Assembly (NCBI RefSeq): GCF_009931695.1
Contig: NZ_CP048000.1
Span: 1,701,001-1,765,000, forward strand
Length of the DNA: 64,000 bases
Origin: Anaerocolumna sedimenticola
GTDB lineage: Bacteria > Bacillota > Clostridia > Lachnospirales > Lachnospiraceae
Direction of reading: 5' to 3'
The notes beneath the pieces are model-generated. The model had not been told where the DNA came from, searched no databases, and worked only from the letters and a program-made list of their open reading frames with translations. Position 1 is the stretch's first letter, and each line of letters begins with the position of its first letter. A program made the translations under genes and the position numbers. Positions 1 through 8,361 of the stretch are shown here, piece after piece.

Positions 1-849
1 TCCATCCACTACGTTGATTCGGTTACAATAAGCATTAATCTGCTCTGTGTAAGTATCGGTATATTGAAAGGCTACTTCAACTTCTATCTCCCCGCTGGTT
101 CCGTCTACATATATAGGTTCGGCATGAAGCAGAGTTGCTTCCCTGTTTAAATAGGAAACAAAACTTTTAATTCCGAATTCCTCCTGATAGGAGGCTTCTT
201 CGCCGGTATTTAAATCGGTAAAATGAATTAACAGGTTTTTATTTAAAAAAGCTATTTCTTTTAATTTTTTCTTAATGGTATCCGCTTTAAATTCAACGGT
301 TTCAAAGATTGTTTCGTCAGGGTAAAAAATAACCTTGGTTCCCGTATCACTTTTATTGCATTTACCAACTACGGGAAGTAAACCGTCCACAAGTTCTATG
401 GCAGGATGTCCACCATTTTGATATTCGTCCCGGTATATCTTACCGTCACGTTTGATTTCAACAATCATTCGGCTGGAAAGTGCATTTACAACCGAAGCAC
501 CTACCCCATGAAGTCCACCGGATACTTTATAAACAGAACCACCGAATTTACCGCCGGCATGGAGAATCGTATAAACTACACGTGCCGTAGGAATTTTTTT
601 AGTCGGATGAATATCTACAGGCACACCTCTACCGTTATCCTGAATGGTAATGCCGCCGTCTTTTTGCAGAATGATATTAATTTGTGTACAGAAACCTGCC
701 AGATGTTCATCAATTCCGTTGTCTAAAATCTCCCAGATTAAGTGGTGTAAACCTCTGGAACCGGTACTTCCGATGTACATTCCCGGCCGCTTCCTGACAG
801 CCTCTAAACCTTCCAAAACTACAATTTGACTTCCTGTATATTGTTCCAT
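1..849 (-). CDS. GyrB/ParE-type DNA topoisomerase ATPase subunit, 5' part only
   Basis: I translated this minus-strand frame by hand; it is open for 283 codons and runs off the window at base 1. The start is the ATG ending at 849, preceded by an AGAGAGGAT ribosome binding site. It carries the GHKL ATPase signature of type IIA topoisomerases: VLEGLEAVRKRPGMYIGST at residues 11-29, EILDNGIDE at 40-48 with the Mg-ATP asparagine at 44, DNGRGVP at 71-77, and an ATP lid HAGGKFGG...GGLHGVG at 98-117. These subunits pair with GyrA or ParC to change DNA supercoiling. No recF or dnaA is visible nearby, and IWEILDNGIDEHL differs from the usual GyrB wording, so a second ParE-like paralogue is possible. 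The family is certain; gyrB versus parE is not. Confidence 0.93.
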   Translation of the reverse strand, partial: MEQYTGSQIVVLEGLEAVRKRPGMYIGSTGSRGLHHLIWEILDNGIDEHLAGFCTQINIILQKDGGITIQDNGRGVPVDIHPTKKIPTARVVYTILHAGGKFGGSVYKVSGGLHGVGASVVNALSSRMIVEIKRDGKIYRDEYQNGGHPAIELVDGLLPVVGKCNKSDTGTKVIFYPDETIFETVEFKADTIKKKLKEIAFLNKNLLIHFTDLNTGEEASYQEEFGIKSFVSYLNREATLLHAEPIYVDGTSGEIEVEVAFQYTDTYTEQINAYCNRINVVDG

Positions 850-1302
850 TATTCGAATCCTCTCTTAAATAATATGAATCTGCCGTACTGGTTTTGTATC
901 GATGCAAGTATGCACGCAAACAGTAAGAAACCAGCAGTTTGTTTCTTACGGCTGATTTAAGCAATTAGAAATATTGTAACATATCTTTTGTGGGAAATCC
1001 AGTTTTTTGAACAATCATATGTTCGTAGGAAGTACCAATTTCCTATTAAATAAAGCCTGGCAGCAAATGGCTTAACAGACGTTAAATGATTAAAACAGTT
1101 AGTAATGTACATTCTATAGTACATAAACATTCACAAAATAAGAACAAAAAAGCAGGAAGCTATTGATATATTACAGCAAGGATTGAATTCGACATATATT
1201 TATGCTAAACTAAGTTCGGTAATGAGGATTTTATAAAACGAGTATAAAAACTGTGATATAGTTTCAGTTAGAAATAAAACAGGGAAAGAAGATAATCAGA
1301 TA
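850..1302. other. Divergent intergenic region
   Basis: This stretch separates the minus-strand topoisomerase gene from the plus-strand PHP gene, so it should hold both promoters. On the minus strand a TACAAT box lies near 975-980 without a good -35. On the plus strand TTGAAT (1183-1188), 17 bases, then TAAACT (1206-1211) is a weak sigma-A match. A short inverted repeat TGTAC/GTACA lies near 1108-1125. I see no coding signal. Confidence 0.4.
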
Positions 1303-1986
1303 ATGTATAAATACGATACTCATGTGCATACGTCGGAATCAAGTGCCTGTGCTTCCATGAGCGGGGCTAAACAGGCCAGGTTATATAAGGAATTAGGATA
1401 TACGGGAATAATAATAACAGACCATTTTTTTAATGGTAATTCTTCCGTACCAAGAAACTTACCTTGGGAAGAAAGGATAGAAAGATTTGTCTTAGGTTAC
1501 GAGCATGCCTTAGAAGAAGGGGAAAAAATAGGGATATCCGTCTTATTTGGCTGGGAAGAAAGTTTTTGCGGAACCGACTTTTTAGTTTATGGTCTGGATA
1601 AGCAGTGGCTGCTTAAGAATCCGGATATTCTAAACTGGGACATTCCGGAACATTTCAGGCGAATACGGGAAGAGGGTGGATTGTTTGTACATGCACATCC
1701 ATTTCGTAAAGCGGATTATATTTCTGAAATCCGGTTATTTCCGGAATATGAGGATGCAGTTGAAATTATGAATGCCGGTAATCAGCTTCCTATCTATAAT
1801 CAAAAAGCTGTGGAATATGCAAATAAAAATAATAAACCGATAACCGGAGGTTCGGATGCCCATCATGCAACTTCTATACATATTGGTATGAATTTTGACT
1901 ATGTTCTCAAAGATATTCATGATTTCATTCAATGTGTTAAAATGAGGAAAAATTATACCATAATCCCAATGGAGGAAAGTATATAA
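1303..1986 (+). CDS. PHP-domain metal-dependent hydrolase
   Basis: The 227-residue protein opens with YDTHVHTSESSACASM, the first PHP metal-binding motif (HxH, residues 7-9). It continues with TDHFF at about 40, HAHP at about 130 and GGSDAHH at about 183-189, the other metal ligands of the polymerase and histidinol phosphatase superfamily. Such proteins are usually cytosolic phosphoesterases on small phosphorylated substrates; the single-domain length fits a stand-alone enzyme, not a polymerase domain. The substrate cannot be read from sequence. The start ATG has only a weak purine stretch upstream (GGGAAAGAAG, about 15 bases away). It stands alone, with the lysA promoter downstream. Confidence 0.85.
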   Translation: MYKYDTHVHTSESSACASMSGAKQARLYKELGYTGIIITDHFFNGNSSVPRNLPWEERIERFVLGYEHALEEGEKIGISVLFGWEESFCGTDFLVYGLDKQWLLKNPDILNWDIPEHFRRIREEGGLFVHAHPFRKADYISEIRLFPEYEDAVEIMNAGNQLPIYNQKAVEYANKNNKPITGGSDAHHATSIHIGMNFDYVLKDIHDFIQCVKMRKNYTIIPMEESI

Positions 1987-2100
1987 GCAGCTGTATTATA
2001 AAACTATCTATGTATTAATAAATATGTAATATTGATACAAGTTATAGCATTGTTAAAAGACAAAAAATTATCAGCGGCATAAAATAGATCAGAAAAGCAA

Positions 2101-2129
2101 TTGACAACTTTTTGATTATATATTATAGT
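2101..2129 (+). promoter_or_regulatory. Sigma-A type promoter for lysA
   Basis: A perfect -35 TTGACA (2101-2106) is followed by exactly 17 bases and a -10 TATAGT (2124-2129), one base from consensus. Transcription would start near 2136, about 100 bases before the lysA ATG. It is the clearest housekeeping promoter in the window. Confidence 0.8.
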
Positions 2130-2167
2130 GATTTCTATAATAAAAAAATGAATAAATATACGAAATC

Positions 2168-2195
2168 AATGAAGGCGAAAACCTTCATTCTTTTT
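2168..2195 (+). terminator. Terminator-like hairpin in the lysA leader
   Basis: AATGAAGG (2168-2175) pairs perfectly with CCTTCATT (2182-2189) around a six-base loop, followed by CTTTTT. It sits between the predicted lysA promoter and the lysA start, so it may act as an attenuator. It could also simply end transcription from the PHP gene. The 30-base lead-in is too short for a lysine riboswitch and I see no such aptamer. Confidence 0.65.
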
Positions 2196-2239
2196 ACCAT
2201 AAAATAGAAGCCTTTTTATAAGGCAGATTGGAGCGAAAG

Positions 2240-3505
2240 ATGAAAAAACCATTCGTAACATTAGAACAGTTAAAAGAAATAACGAAACAATATCCTACAC
2301 CGTTTCATATTTATGACGAAAAAGGAATACGCGAGAATGCAAGAAAGTTAAAAAAGGCATTTTCCTGGAATAAAGGATACAGAGAATATTTTGCGGTAAA
2401 AGCTACACCGAATCCATTTATTATTAAAATTTTAAATGAGGAAGGCTGTGGAACGGACTGCTCCTCCCTGACAGAATTAATGCTTTCAGAAGCACTAGGA
2501 ATCAAAGGCCATAATATTATGTTTTCTTCCAATGCCACTCCGGCGGAAGAATTTATGAAAGCAAAAGAATTAAATGCTATTATTAACCTGGATGATTTTA
2601 CCCATATCGATTTTTTGGAAAAGACAGCAGGAATTCCGGAAACGATCTGCTGCAGATATAATCCCGGCGGTTTATTTAAAATAAGCAATAGTATAATGGA
2701 TAATCCCGGTGATGCAAAGTATGGATTTACAAAAGAGCAAATGATTGAAGGATATAAAAAATTAAAGAGCCTTGGTGCAAAAGAATTTGGTATCCATTCA
2801 TTTCTGGCAAGCAACACGGTTACCAATGAATATTACCCCGCATTAGCAAAGATATTATTTGAACTGGCTGTTGAGCTAAAGGAGAAGACAGGCGCTCATA
2901 TTAAATTCATTAACCTGTCCGGTGGAATAGGAATTCCTTATAAACCGGATCAGCCTGAGAATGATATTATGGAAATCGGAGAAGGCGTACGCAAGGCTTT
3001 TGAGGAAGTATTGGTACCGGCCGGTATGGGTGATGTGGAAATTTATACAGAGTTAGGAAGATATATGCTGGCTCCTTATGGTCATCTGGTAGCAACCGTT
3101 CTGCATGAAAAACATATCTACAAGGAATATATTGGGCTGGATGCCTGTGCTGTTAACCTTATGAGGCCTGCCATGTATGGTGCATATCATCATATTACCG
3201 TAATGGGTAAAGAAAATGAACCAAATGATTATAAGTATGATATTACAGGATCATTATGCGAAAATAATGATAAATTTGCTATAGACCGTATGTTTCCTAA
3301 GATAGATATAGGAGACCTTCTGGTAATTCATGATACCGGTGCCCATGGATTCGCAATGGGGTATAACTATAACGGAAAATTAAAATCTGCGGAATTGTTA
3401 TTAAAAGAAGACGGATCCGTTCAGTTAATCCGCCGTGGGGAAGAACCGAAAGATTATTTTGCTACCTTTGATTTCTGTGATGTTTTAAAAGATATGAAGT
3501 ATTAG
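2240..3505 (+). CDS. lysA: Diaminopimelate decarboxylase-type enzyme
   Basis: The protein is a fold-III PLP decarboxylase that would convert meso-diaminopimelate to lysine. The PLP lysine is in YFAVKATPNP (Lys54), with CGTDCSSLTEL, the glycine-rich NLSGGIGIPY and the C-terminal CENNDKFAIDR and GDLLVIHDTGAHGFAMGYNYNG, the substrate and PLP-phosphate regions of this family. The 421 residues match LysA length. I prefer ATG 2240 because GGAG at 2230-2233 sits 6 bases before it; the in-frame TTG at 2228 overlaps that site. It has its own promoter, a leader hairpin and its own terminator, so it is probably monocistronic. A related amino acid decarboxylase activity cannot be excluded. Confidence 0.88.
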   Translation: MKKPFVTLEQLKEITKQYPTPFHIYDEKGIRENARKLKKAFSWNKGYREYFAVKATPNPFIIKILNEEGCGTDCSSLTELMLSEALGIKGHNIMFSSNATPAEEFMKAKELNAIINLDDFTHIDFLEKTAGIPETICCRYNPGGLFKISNSIMDNPGDAKYGFTKEQMIEGYKKLKSLGAKEFGIHSFLASNTVTNEYYPALAKILFELAVELKEKTGAHIKFINLSGGIGIPYKPDQPENDIMEIGEGVRKAFEEVLVPAGMGDVEIYTELGRYMLAPYGHLVATVLHEKHIYKEYIGLDACAVNLMRPAMYGAYHHITVMGKENEPNDYKYDITGSLCENNDKFAIDRMFPKIDIGDLLVIHDTGAHGFAMGYNYNGKLKSAELLLKEDGSVQLIRRGEEPKDYFATFDFCDVLKDMKY

Positions 3506-3554
3506 CAACGGAAGCTTTCCAGTTATATATATAATACAAAATGAATTGAGTATC

Positions 3555-3590
3555 AAAAGACTGTTGTAAATTTTACAATGGTCTTTTTCA
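3555..3590 (+). terminator. Rho-independent terminator after lysA
   Basis: AAGACTGTTGTAAA (3557-3570) pairs over about 14 bp, including two G-U pairs, with TTTACAATGGTCTT ending near 3585, followed by TTT. It closes the lysA unit before the flagellar promoter. Confidence 0.75.
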
Positions 3591-3649
3591 CGCCCAAAAA
3601 GAAAAAGTAAATTATTTCCAGAAAAAATATAAAAAAACAAAATTAACTA

Positions 3650-3677
3650 TAATGTAAAGTGCAAAACGTCCGATAAA
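3650..3677 (+). promoter_or_regulatory. Sigma-D (sigma-28) promoter of the flgM operon
   Basis: TAAT (3650-3653) is followed by 16 bases and CCGATAAA (3670-3677). The flagellar sigma consensus is TAAA, about 16 bases, then CCGATAT. The same TAAT -35 variant recurs before the neuB gene at 19870. It lies 46 bases before flgM, which fits class III flagellar control. Confidence 0.65.
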
Positions 3678-3722
3678 TAAAATATAAGAAATATGTAAAG
3701 GTTAGAACAGGTGGTGAAAACA

Positions 3723-4001
3723 ATGCGTATAGATGCATATAACAAAATTTCACAGGTATATCAGACAAATGCGGTACAAAAAACAATGAAAGCGGCAGGG
3801 ACTAAGGCGGCAGATCAACTTGAAATATCAAGAACTGCAAAGGATTGTCAGGTTGCAAAACAAGCAATCGCAAGCACACAGGATATTAGAACAGACAAAA
3901 TAAATGATATAAAGAGCCGTATGGAATCAGGAACTTATAACATAAGTATGGAAGAAGTTGCTGATAAAATACTGGATAGCTATTTTGAAAAATTAATTTA
4001 G
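3723..4001 (+). CDS. flgM: Anti-sigma-D factor FlgM
   Basis: FlgM binds and holds the flagellar sigma factor until the hook is complete and FlgM is exported. The 92-residue protein begins MRIDAYNKISQVYQ, typical of Gram-positive FlgM, and ends with the sigma-binding helices: IRTDKINDIKSRMESGTYNISMEEVADKI has the usual order of an R/K-rich helix, a YNIS turn and a second helix. I chose ATG 3723 because AGGTGG at 3709-3714 is well spaced for it; the GTG at 3711 overlaps that site. It leads an operon with flgN, two flgK genes and flgL. Confidence 0.9.
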   Translation: MRIDAYNKISQVYQTNAVQKTMKAAGTKAADQLEISRTAKDCQVAKQAIASTQDIRTDKINDIKSRMESGTYNISMEEVADKILDSYFEKLI

Positions 4002-4052
4002 CAGGTAGTCTATTTCATTACATTAACATCATAGGAAAAGAGGGTTGTTTTA

Positions 4053-4568
4053 GTGGCAAGCTTAATTGAAGAATTAATTCATACGCTGCAAGAAGAGTAT
4101 GATATTTATAAGCAGTTAATTCCCATTGCGGAGAATAAAACCCAGGTAATTATCAGTAATGACCTTGATAATCTGCAGGATATTACCAATAAGGAACAGG
4201 TTATGGTAGATAAAATTACTGCTTTGGAGCGAAAACGGGAGAACGTTATTGTGAATATAGGCACCGTTATCAGCAGAGATCCTAAAACAATCCATATCAA
4301 ATCAATCATACAGATATTGGATAAACAACCGAAAGAACAGAGACAACTTTCCGAAATTCATGATAATCTTAAGAAGACAATTCAAAGACTTGTTGATATC
4401 AACAATCATAACAAATCGTTAATACAGCAATCCCTAGAGATGATAGAATTCAATATGAATTTTATTCAGAGTACAAGGATGTCACCGGGGAATCTAAGCT
4501 ACAATAAGGGCGCTTCACAACTTGATATGCCCTCTTTGCAGACAGGGATGTTTGACGCAAAGCAGTAG
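4053..4568 (+). CDS. flgN: FlgN-type export chaperone for hook-associated proteins
   Basis: The 171-residue, fully helical, charged protein lies directly between flgM and flgK, the standard place for FlgN. FlgN holds FlgK and FlgL before export. The middle part (TALERKRENVIVNIGTV and LKKTIQRLVDINNHNKSLI, with heptad spacing) looks like the antiparallel helices of that family, and the tail is low-complexity. The start is GTG 4053 behind AGAGGG. Sequence conservation in FlgN is low, so position carries much of the call. The presence of two FlgK proteins suggests it may serve both. Confidence 0.8.
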   Translation: MASLIEELIHTLQEEYDIYKQLIPIAENKTQVIISNDLDNLQDITNKEQVMVDKITALERKRENVIVNIGTVISRDPKTIHIKSIIQILDKQPKEQRQLSEIHDNLKKTIQRLVDINNHNKSLIQQSLEMIEFNMNFIQSTRMSPGNLSYNKGASQLDMPSLQTGMFDAKQ

Positions 4569-4603
4569 CAGGATACAAAGCAAGTAAAGGCAGGTGAAAT
4601 TCC

Positions 4604-6316
4604 ATGAGTTTAATGAGCAGTTTATATATAGGTGTATCCGGTTTAAGAACCAGTCAGAACTCTTTAAATACCACGGCACACAATTTGGCTAATGTCGGTA
4701 CGACCGGTTATGTAAGACAGCAGGTAGTACAGTCGGACAGCCGTTATATTAAGTGGGGCGTTACACATTTATCTACACTTCAGTCAGGGTTAGGGGTAGA
4801 TATTGAAACAGTAAGACAAGTCAGAGATGTATTTTTAGATAAAGCATACCGGCAGGAAGTGGGCAGGCAGGGCTTTTATGAAGTACAATATGAAGCGGTA
4901 CAGGAAGTAGAAAGTATGTACGGCGAACTAGAGGGAGTCGCTTTTCAGAATTCCATGTCGGATCTGTGGACCTCTCTGCAAGAATTATCAAAAACGCCAA
5001 GCCTGATTGAAACGCGTTCAACCGTAGTACAGAATGCGGAGTCTTTTTTAGAACGTGCGGAAGCGATACAAGACCAATTAAAAAAATATCAGATTAATTT
5101 AAATACGCAGATTCAGGATAAAGTTGACCGTGTAAATGAAATTGCAGATGAAATATACAACTTAAATAATAAAATAAGCAGATACGAAAGTAATGGGCTG
5201 GAACATGCCAATGATTTACGGGATGAAAGAAATAATCTACTTGATGAGTTAGGACAGATTATCAGTATCACATATAAAGAAGATTCTAACGGTGTTGTTA
5301 CCGTTAATGCCGAGGGTGTACCATTAGTTACGGAAAGCAATACATTTGAAATGGGAACGGCTAAGGTAAGCGATTCATCCGATCTCTTAAAACCGGTATG
5401 GACAGATTTTAATAATGCGGATGTATTTAATCTGGAAAATGAAGCTACTTCCAAAAATGATACGGATGTTGGTTCTTTAAAAGGTCTTTTAGTCTGCCGG
5501 GGTGATGATACGGCCAACTATACGGATATGCTGTTATCTCAGGACGAATATAACAGTACTATTAATACCTCCGTTATTATGACAGTGCAGGCTCAGTTTG
5601 ACCAGTTAATTCATGGTGTGGTGACTGCCATTAATGATATATTATGTCCGAATAAGGAAATTACTTTAGCAGATGGAACGAAAATGACCGTATTGGATGA
5701 AGAGAATGCACCGGCAGGTATGGATAGCAATCATACCATGGGAGAAGCGTTGTTTGAACGTAAATCCATGGAACGTTACGAAACAGTAAATGTAATGGTA
5801 AAAGTAGTAGATCCAATAACAGGGGCTGTAACAAGCGAACCAAAGACTGTAAAGAAATATAATGCAGAGGATAAGGATAATAACTATTCCCTATATACAC
5901 TGGGGGAACTTGAGATAAACAAGGATATTAAAAGTAATTATTCTTTAATTCCAATCAGCTCTAACGCTGGAACGGGAGATGTTGACCAGAAAGTTGCAGA
6001 AGCTTTAGTGACTAAGTGGAAAGAACCATTTGCCACCATTTCTCCTAATACATTAACAAAAAACAACTTTTCGGACTACTATACCTCTTTTATAGGTGAA
6101 TTAGCAACACGGGGAGAGGAACTTAACAGTATAAGTACAAATCAGGCTACATTAGCTAGTAATATCGATGACCAGAGGCAGCAGGTTGCCGGGGTATCTT
6201 CGGATGAAGAACTGACCAATTTAATTAAATTTCAGCATGCCTATAATGCATCGTCCAGATATATTAATGTAATCGATGAAATGCTGGAACATATTATATC
6301 AACACTGGGAAGATAA
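4604..6316 (+). CDS. flgK: Flagellar hook-associated protein 1, first copy
   Basis: FlgK joins the hook to the filament outside the cell. The N-terminus (MSLMSSLYIGVSGLRTSQ, then NTTAHNLANVGTTGYVRQ) is the flagellar rod/hook family signature. The C-terminus (DQRQQVAGVSSDEELTNLIKFQHAYNASSRYINVIDEML) is the paired heptad helix that assembles into the axial core. At 570 residues it is a normal FlgK; the region around 170-520 is the variable outer domain. A good AGGTGAAAT site precedes the ATG. A second flgK follows after 153 bases, so this is a tandem pair. Confidence 0.95.
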   Translation: MSLMSSLYIGVSGLRTSQNSLNTTAHNLANVGTTGYVRQQVVQSDSRYIKWGVTHLSTLQSGLGVDIETVRQVRDVFLDKAYRQEVGRQGFYEVQYEAVQEVESMYGELEGVAFQNSMSDLWTSLQELSKTPSLIETRSTVVQNAESFLERAEAIQDQLKKYQINLNTQIQDKVDRVNEIADEIYNLNNKISRYESNGLEHANDLRDERNNLLDELGQIISITYKEDSNGVVTVNAEGVPLVTESNTFEMGTAKVSDSSDLLKPVWTDFNNADVFNLENEATSKNDTDVGSLKGLLVCRGDDTANYTDMLLSQDEYNSTINTSVIMTVQAQFDQLIHGVVTAINDILCPNKEITLADGTKMTVLDEENAPAGMDSNHTMGEALFERKSMERYETVNVMVKVVDPITGAVTSEPKTVKKYNAEDKDNNYSLYTLGELEINKDIKSNYSLIPISSNAGTGDVDQKVAEALVTKWKEPFATISPNTLTKNNFSDYYTSFIGELATRGEELNSISTNQATLASNIDDQRQQVAGVSSDEELTNLIKFQHAYNASSRYINVIDEMLEHIISTLGR

Positions 6317-6402
6317 TAGAAAGCGAAACATTAACCAGAAGTAAAAGTGAAAGAAAAATTACTTACATAAAGTGAATTGATTCAATCTAATTCATTTGGG
6401 AA

Positions 6403-6425
6403 GAACCCGTTCGGCGGGTTTCTTT
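6403..6425 (+). terminator. Hairpin between the two flgK genes
   Basis: AACCCG (6404-6409) pairs with CGGGTT (6415-6420) around TTCGG and is followed by TCTTTC. The stem is short and G+C-rich but the tail is interrupted, so it may be a weak terminator or an mRNA-stabilising structure that lowers expression of the downstream genes. Confidence 0.5.
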
Positions 6426-6469
6426 CATCAAAATTTGTGCCGATGAGGGCGGCGGAATGAGAGGGAAAT

Positions 6470-8263
6470 ATGCCATCAACATTTTTTGGATTAAGTATAG
6501 GAACTACTGGGTTATATACATACCAGGCAGCCCTTAATACAACAGCTCATAACATAACCAATGCAAAAACAGAAGGGTATACCAGACAAATCCTCAATCA
6601 AAAGGCTGGGGTGCCGATTCGGGTTAACAGTTCCTATGGTATGGCAGGAACCGGTGTAGATGTAACCGGAATTACACAGACCAGAAATAACTATTATGAT
6701 GTAAAGTACCGTGAAAACAATACACTATATGGTTCCTATTCTGCAAAAGAATACAGTATGACGGAAATAGAAAATTATTTTAATGAAGTTACGCTGGAGG
6801 GCTTTACGACTACATTTAATAACCTTTTTAATAGTATGCAAGGTTTATCTACCAGCAGCGCCGACTTAACAAAAAGAACAGAAGTTACAAATTTTGCAAA
6901 AAGTCTTACGGAGTATTTTAACAGCTTATCCGCTAATCTTTCGAGTACTCAGGAAGAATGTAATTTCGAGGTAAAAAATCAGGTGGAAAGAATTAATTCC
7001 CTTGGCGAGCAGATTGCACAGGTTACAAAACAGATCAATGTCTTGGAATCCAGCGGCGGAACAGCAAATGATTTAAGGGACCAAAGACAATTGTTATTAG
7101 ATGACTTATCTGAAATAGTTAACATTTCTTATAGCGAAAATGTTGTAGGGGATGATGTTGGAATTACCAGCTTTACTGTAAAAATAAACGGTCAGACACT
7201 GGTTAATACCGACTCTTCCAATACTCTGAAATTGGTACCCAGAACAGAAAAAGCAGATCAAAATGATATTGATGGACTTTATGATATCGAATGGAGCAAT
7301 GGAAATACCTTTAATACCCAAAGTCCAACATTAGGCGGATATCTTAAATCCCTGATTGAAGTACGGGATGGAAATAATAATGAAGGTTTTAAGGGGCAGG
7401 TATCTCAAATTAAATCAACTACATTAGTTGACGGGACGGATACTAACGAAGTTGTGGTTTCCTCGAGTAATATAAATTCGATTGAAAAATTAAATATACC
7501 AAGTGACGGTGTGGTTACTATCGGTACCAAAGAATACAAATATGATAGTTTTAAAGTAGAATACGATGCTGCCACCAATACCTGTAAATACCACTTTTTC
7601 ATAGCTGATGATGATGTCCTTACAGAGGATGTTCCAAGTAACATTTCCATAGGGGAGGATATAAATTATAAAGGGATACCCTATTATCAATCCCAATTAA
7701 ATGAATTAATCAGGACATTTTCCAAAGAATTTAATGATCTACATAAAAGTGGGCAGGATTTAAACGGTGATAAAGGTTTGGATTTTTTTAATGGTAAAAA
7801 TCCGGTAACCGAAGATAATTATCAGTTCGATAATTATGAAGATTATTATAATTTGACGGCATCAAATTTTACAATCACGGATGAAGTATTAAATGACCCC
7901 AGTAAGTTTGTAACTACTACGGACGGACAGATCGTAAACGGAGTAGAAAATAACGATGTTTTAAAATCATTACTGACATTAAAAAGTGACGTTTCCATGT
8001 TCAAGCAGGGAACGCCTGCTTCCTTTTTTCAAACACTGGTAGGTGAGGTTGGTATTGATGCCAAAAAAGCAAGTAATTTTGCACAAAACCAAAGTGATAT
8101 TTTAGATATGATTAAAAATCAAAGATTATCCGTTTCCGGTGTAGATGAAGACGAAGAAGCCATGAACCTGGTAAAATTCCAGAATGCTTATAACCTGTCG
8201 GCAAAAGTAATTCAGACAATGAACGAAATTTATGATAAATTAATCAATGGTACAGGGGTATAG
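6470..8263 (+). CDS. flgK: Flagellar hook-associated protein 1, second divergent copy
   Basis: The 597-residue protein has the same plan as its neighbour: an N-terminal LSIGTTGLYTYQAALNTTA, HNITNAKTEGYTRQ, and a C-terminal helix DMIKNQRLSVSGVDEDEEAMNLVKFQNAYNLSAKVIQTMNEI. The ends are clearly homologous to the first FlgK but the middle 200-500 differs, so this is an old duplication and not a recent copy. It could form a second ring of hook-filament junction subunits or replace the first under some condition. A GAGAGG-like site lies before ATG 6470. Which copy makes the canonical junction cannot be decided from sequence. Confidence 0.92.
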   Translation: MPSTFFGLSIGTTGLYTYQAALNTTAHNITNAKTEGYTRQILNQKAGVPIRVNSSYGMAGTGVDVTGITQTRNNYYDVKYRENNTLYGSYSAKEYSMTEIENYFNEVTLEGFTTTFNNLFNSMQGLSTSSADLTKRTEVTNFAKSLTEYFNSLSANLSSTQEECNFEVKNQVERINSLGEQIAQVTKQINVLESSGGTANDLRDQRQLLLDDLSEIVNISYSENVVGDDVGITSFTVKINGQTLVNTDSSNTLKLVPRTEKADQNDIDGLYDIEWSNGNTFNTQSPTLGGYLKSLIEVRDGNNNEGFKGQVSQIKSTTLVDGTDTNEVVVSSSNINSIEKLNIPSDGVVTIGTKEYKYDSFKVEYDAATNTCKYHFFIADDDVLTEDVPSNISIGEDINYKGIPYYQSQLNELIRTFSKEFNDLHKSGQDLNGDKGLDFFNGKNPVTEDNYQFDNYEDYYNLTASNFTITDEVLNDPSKFVTTTDGQIVNGVENNDVLKSLLTLKSDVSMFKQGTPASFFQTLVGEVGIDAKKASNFAQNQSDILDMIKNQRLSVSGVDEDEEAMNLVKFQNAYNLSAKVIQTMNEIYDKLINGTGV

Positions 8264-8290
8264 TCTTGCAAAAAACTTGCGAGTCATTAG

Positions 8291-8315
8291 AAGAATAGCA
8301 AGGAAAGCTATTCTT
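8291..8315 (+). promoter_or_regulatory. Perfect 9-bp hairpin with a GGA loop before flgL
   Basis: AAGAATAGC (8291-8299) pairs perfectly with GCTATTCTT (8307-8315) around the loop AAGGAAA. There is no T-run, so it is not a classic terminator. A GGA in the loop of a short hairpin is the shape CsrA recognises; csrA is in this cluster. Regulation of flgL by it is inference only. Confidence 0.4.
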
Positions 8316-8361
8316 CACGATTTATGAAGAAAGGAAGCTGTGATAAGCAAAGGGGTAAAAT

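Noticed and set aside
1987..2239. Lysine riboswitch before lysA
   Set aside because: The predicted transcript has only about 30 bases before the terminator-like hairpin, and no aptamer-like conserved segments are visible.
2311..2826. 171-codon minus-strand frame opposite lysA
   Set aside because: Shadow of the lysA coding frame, with no family motif or translation signal.
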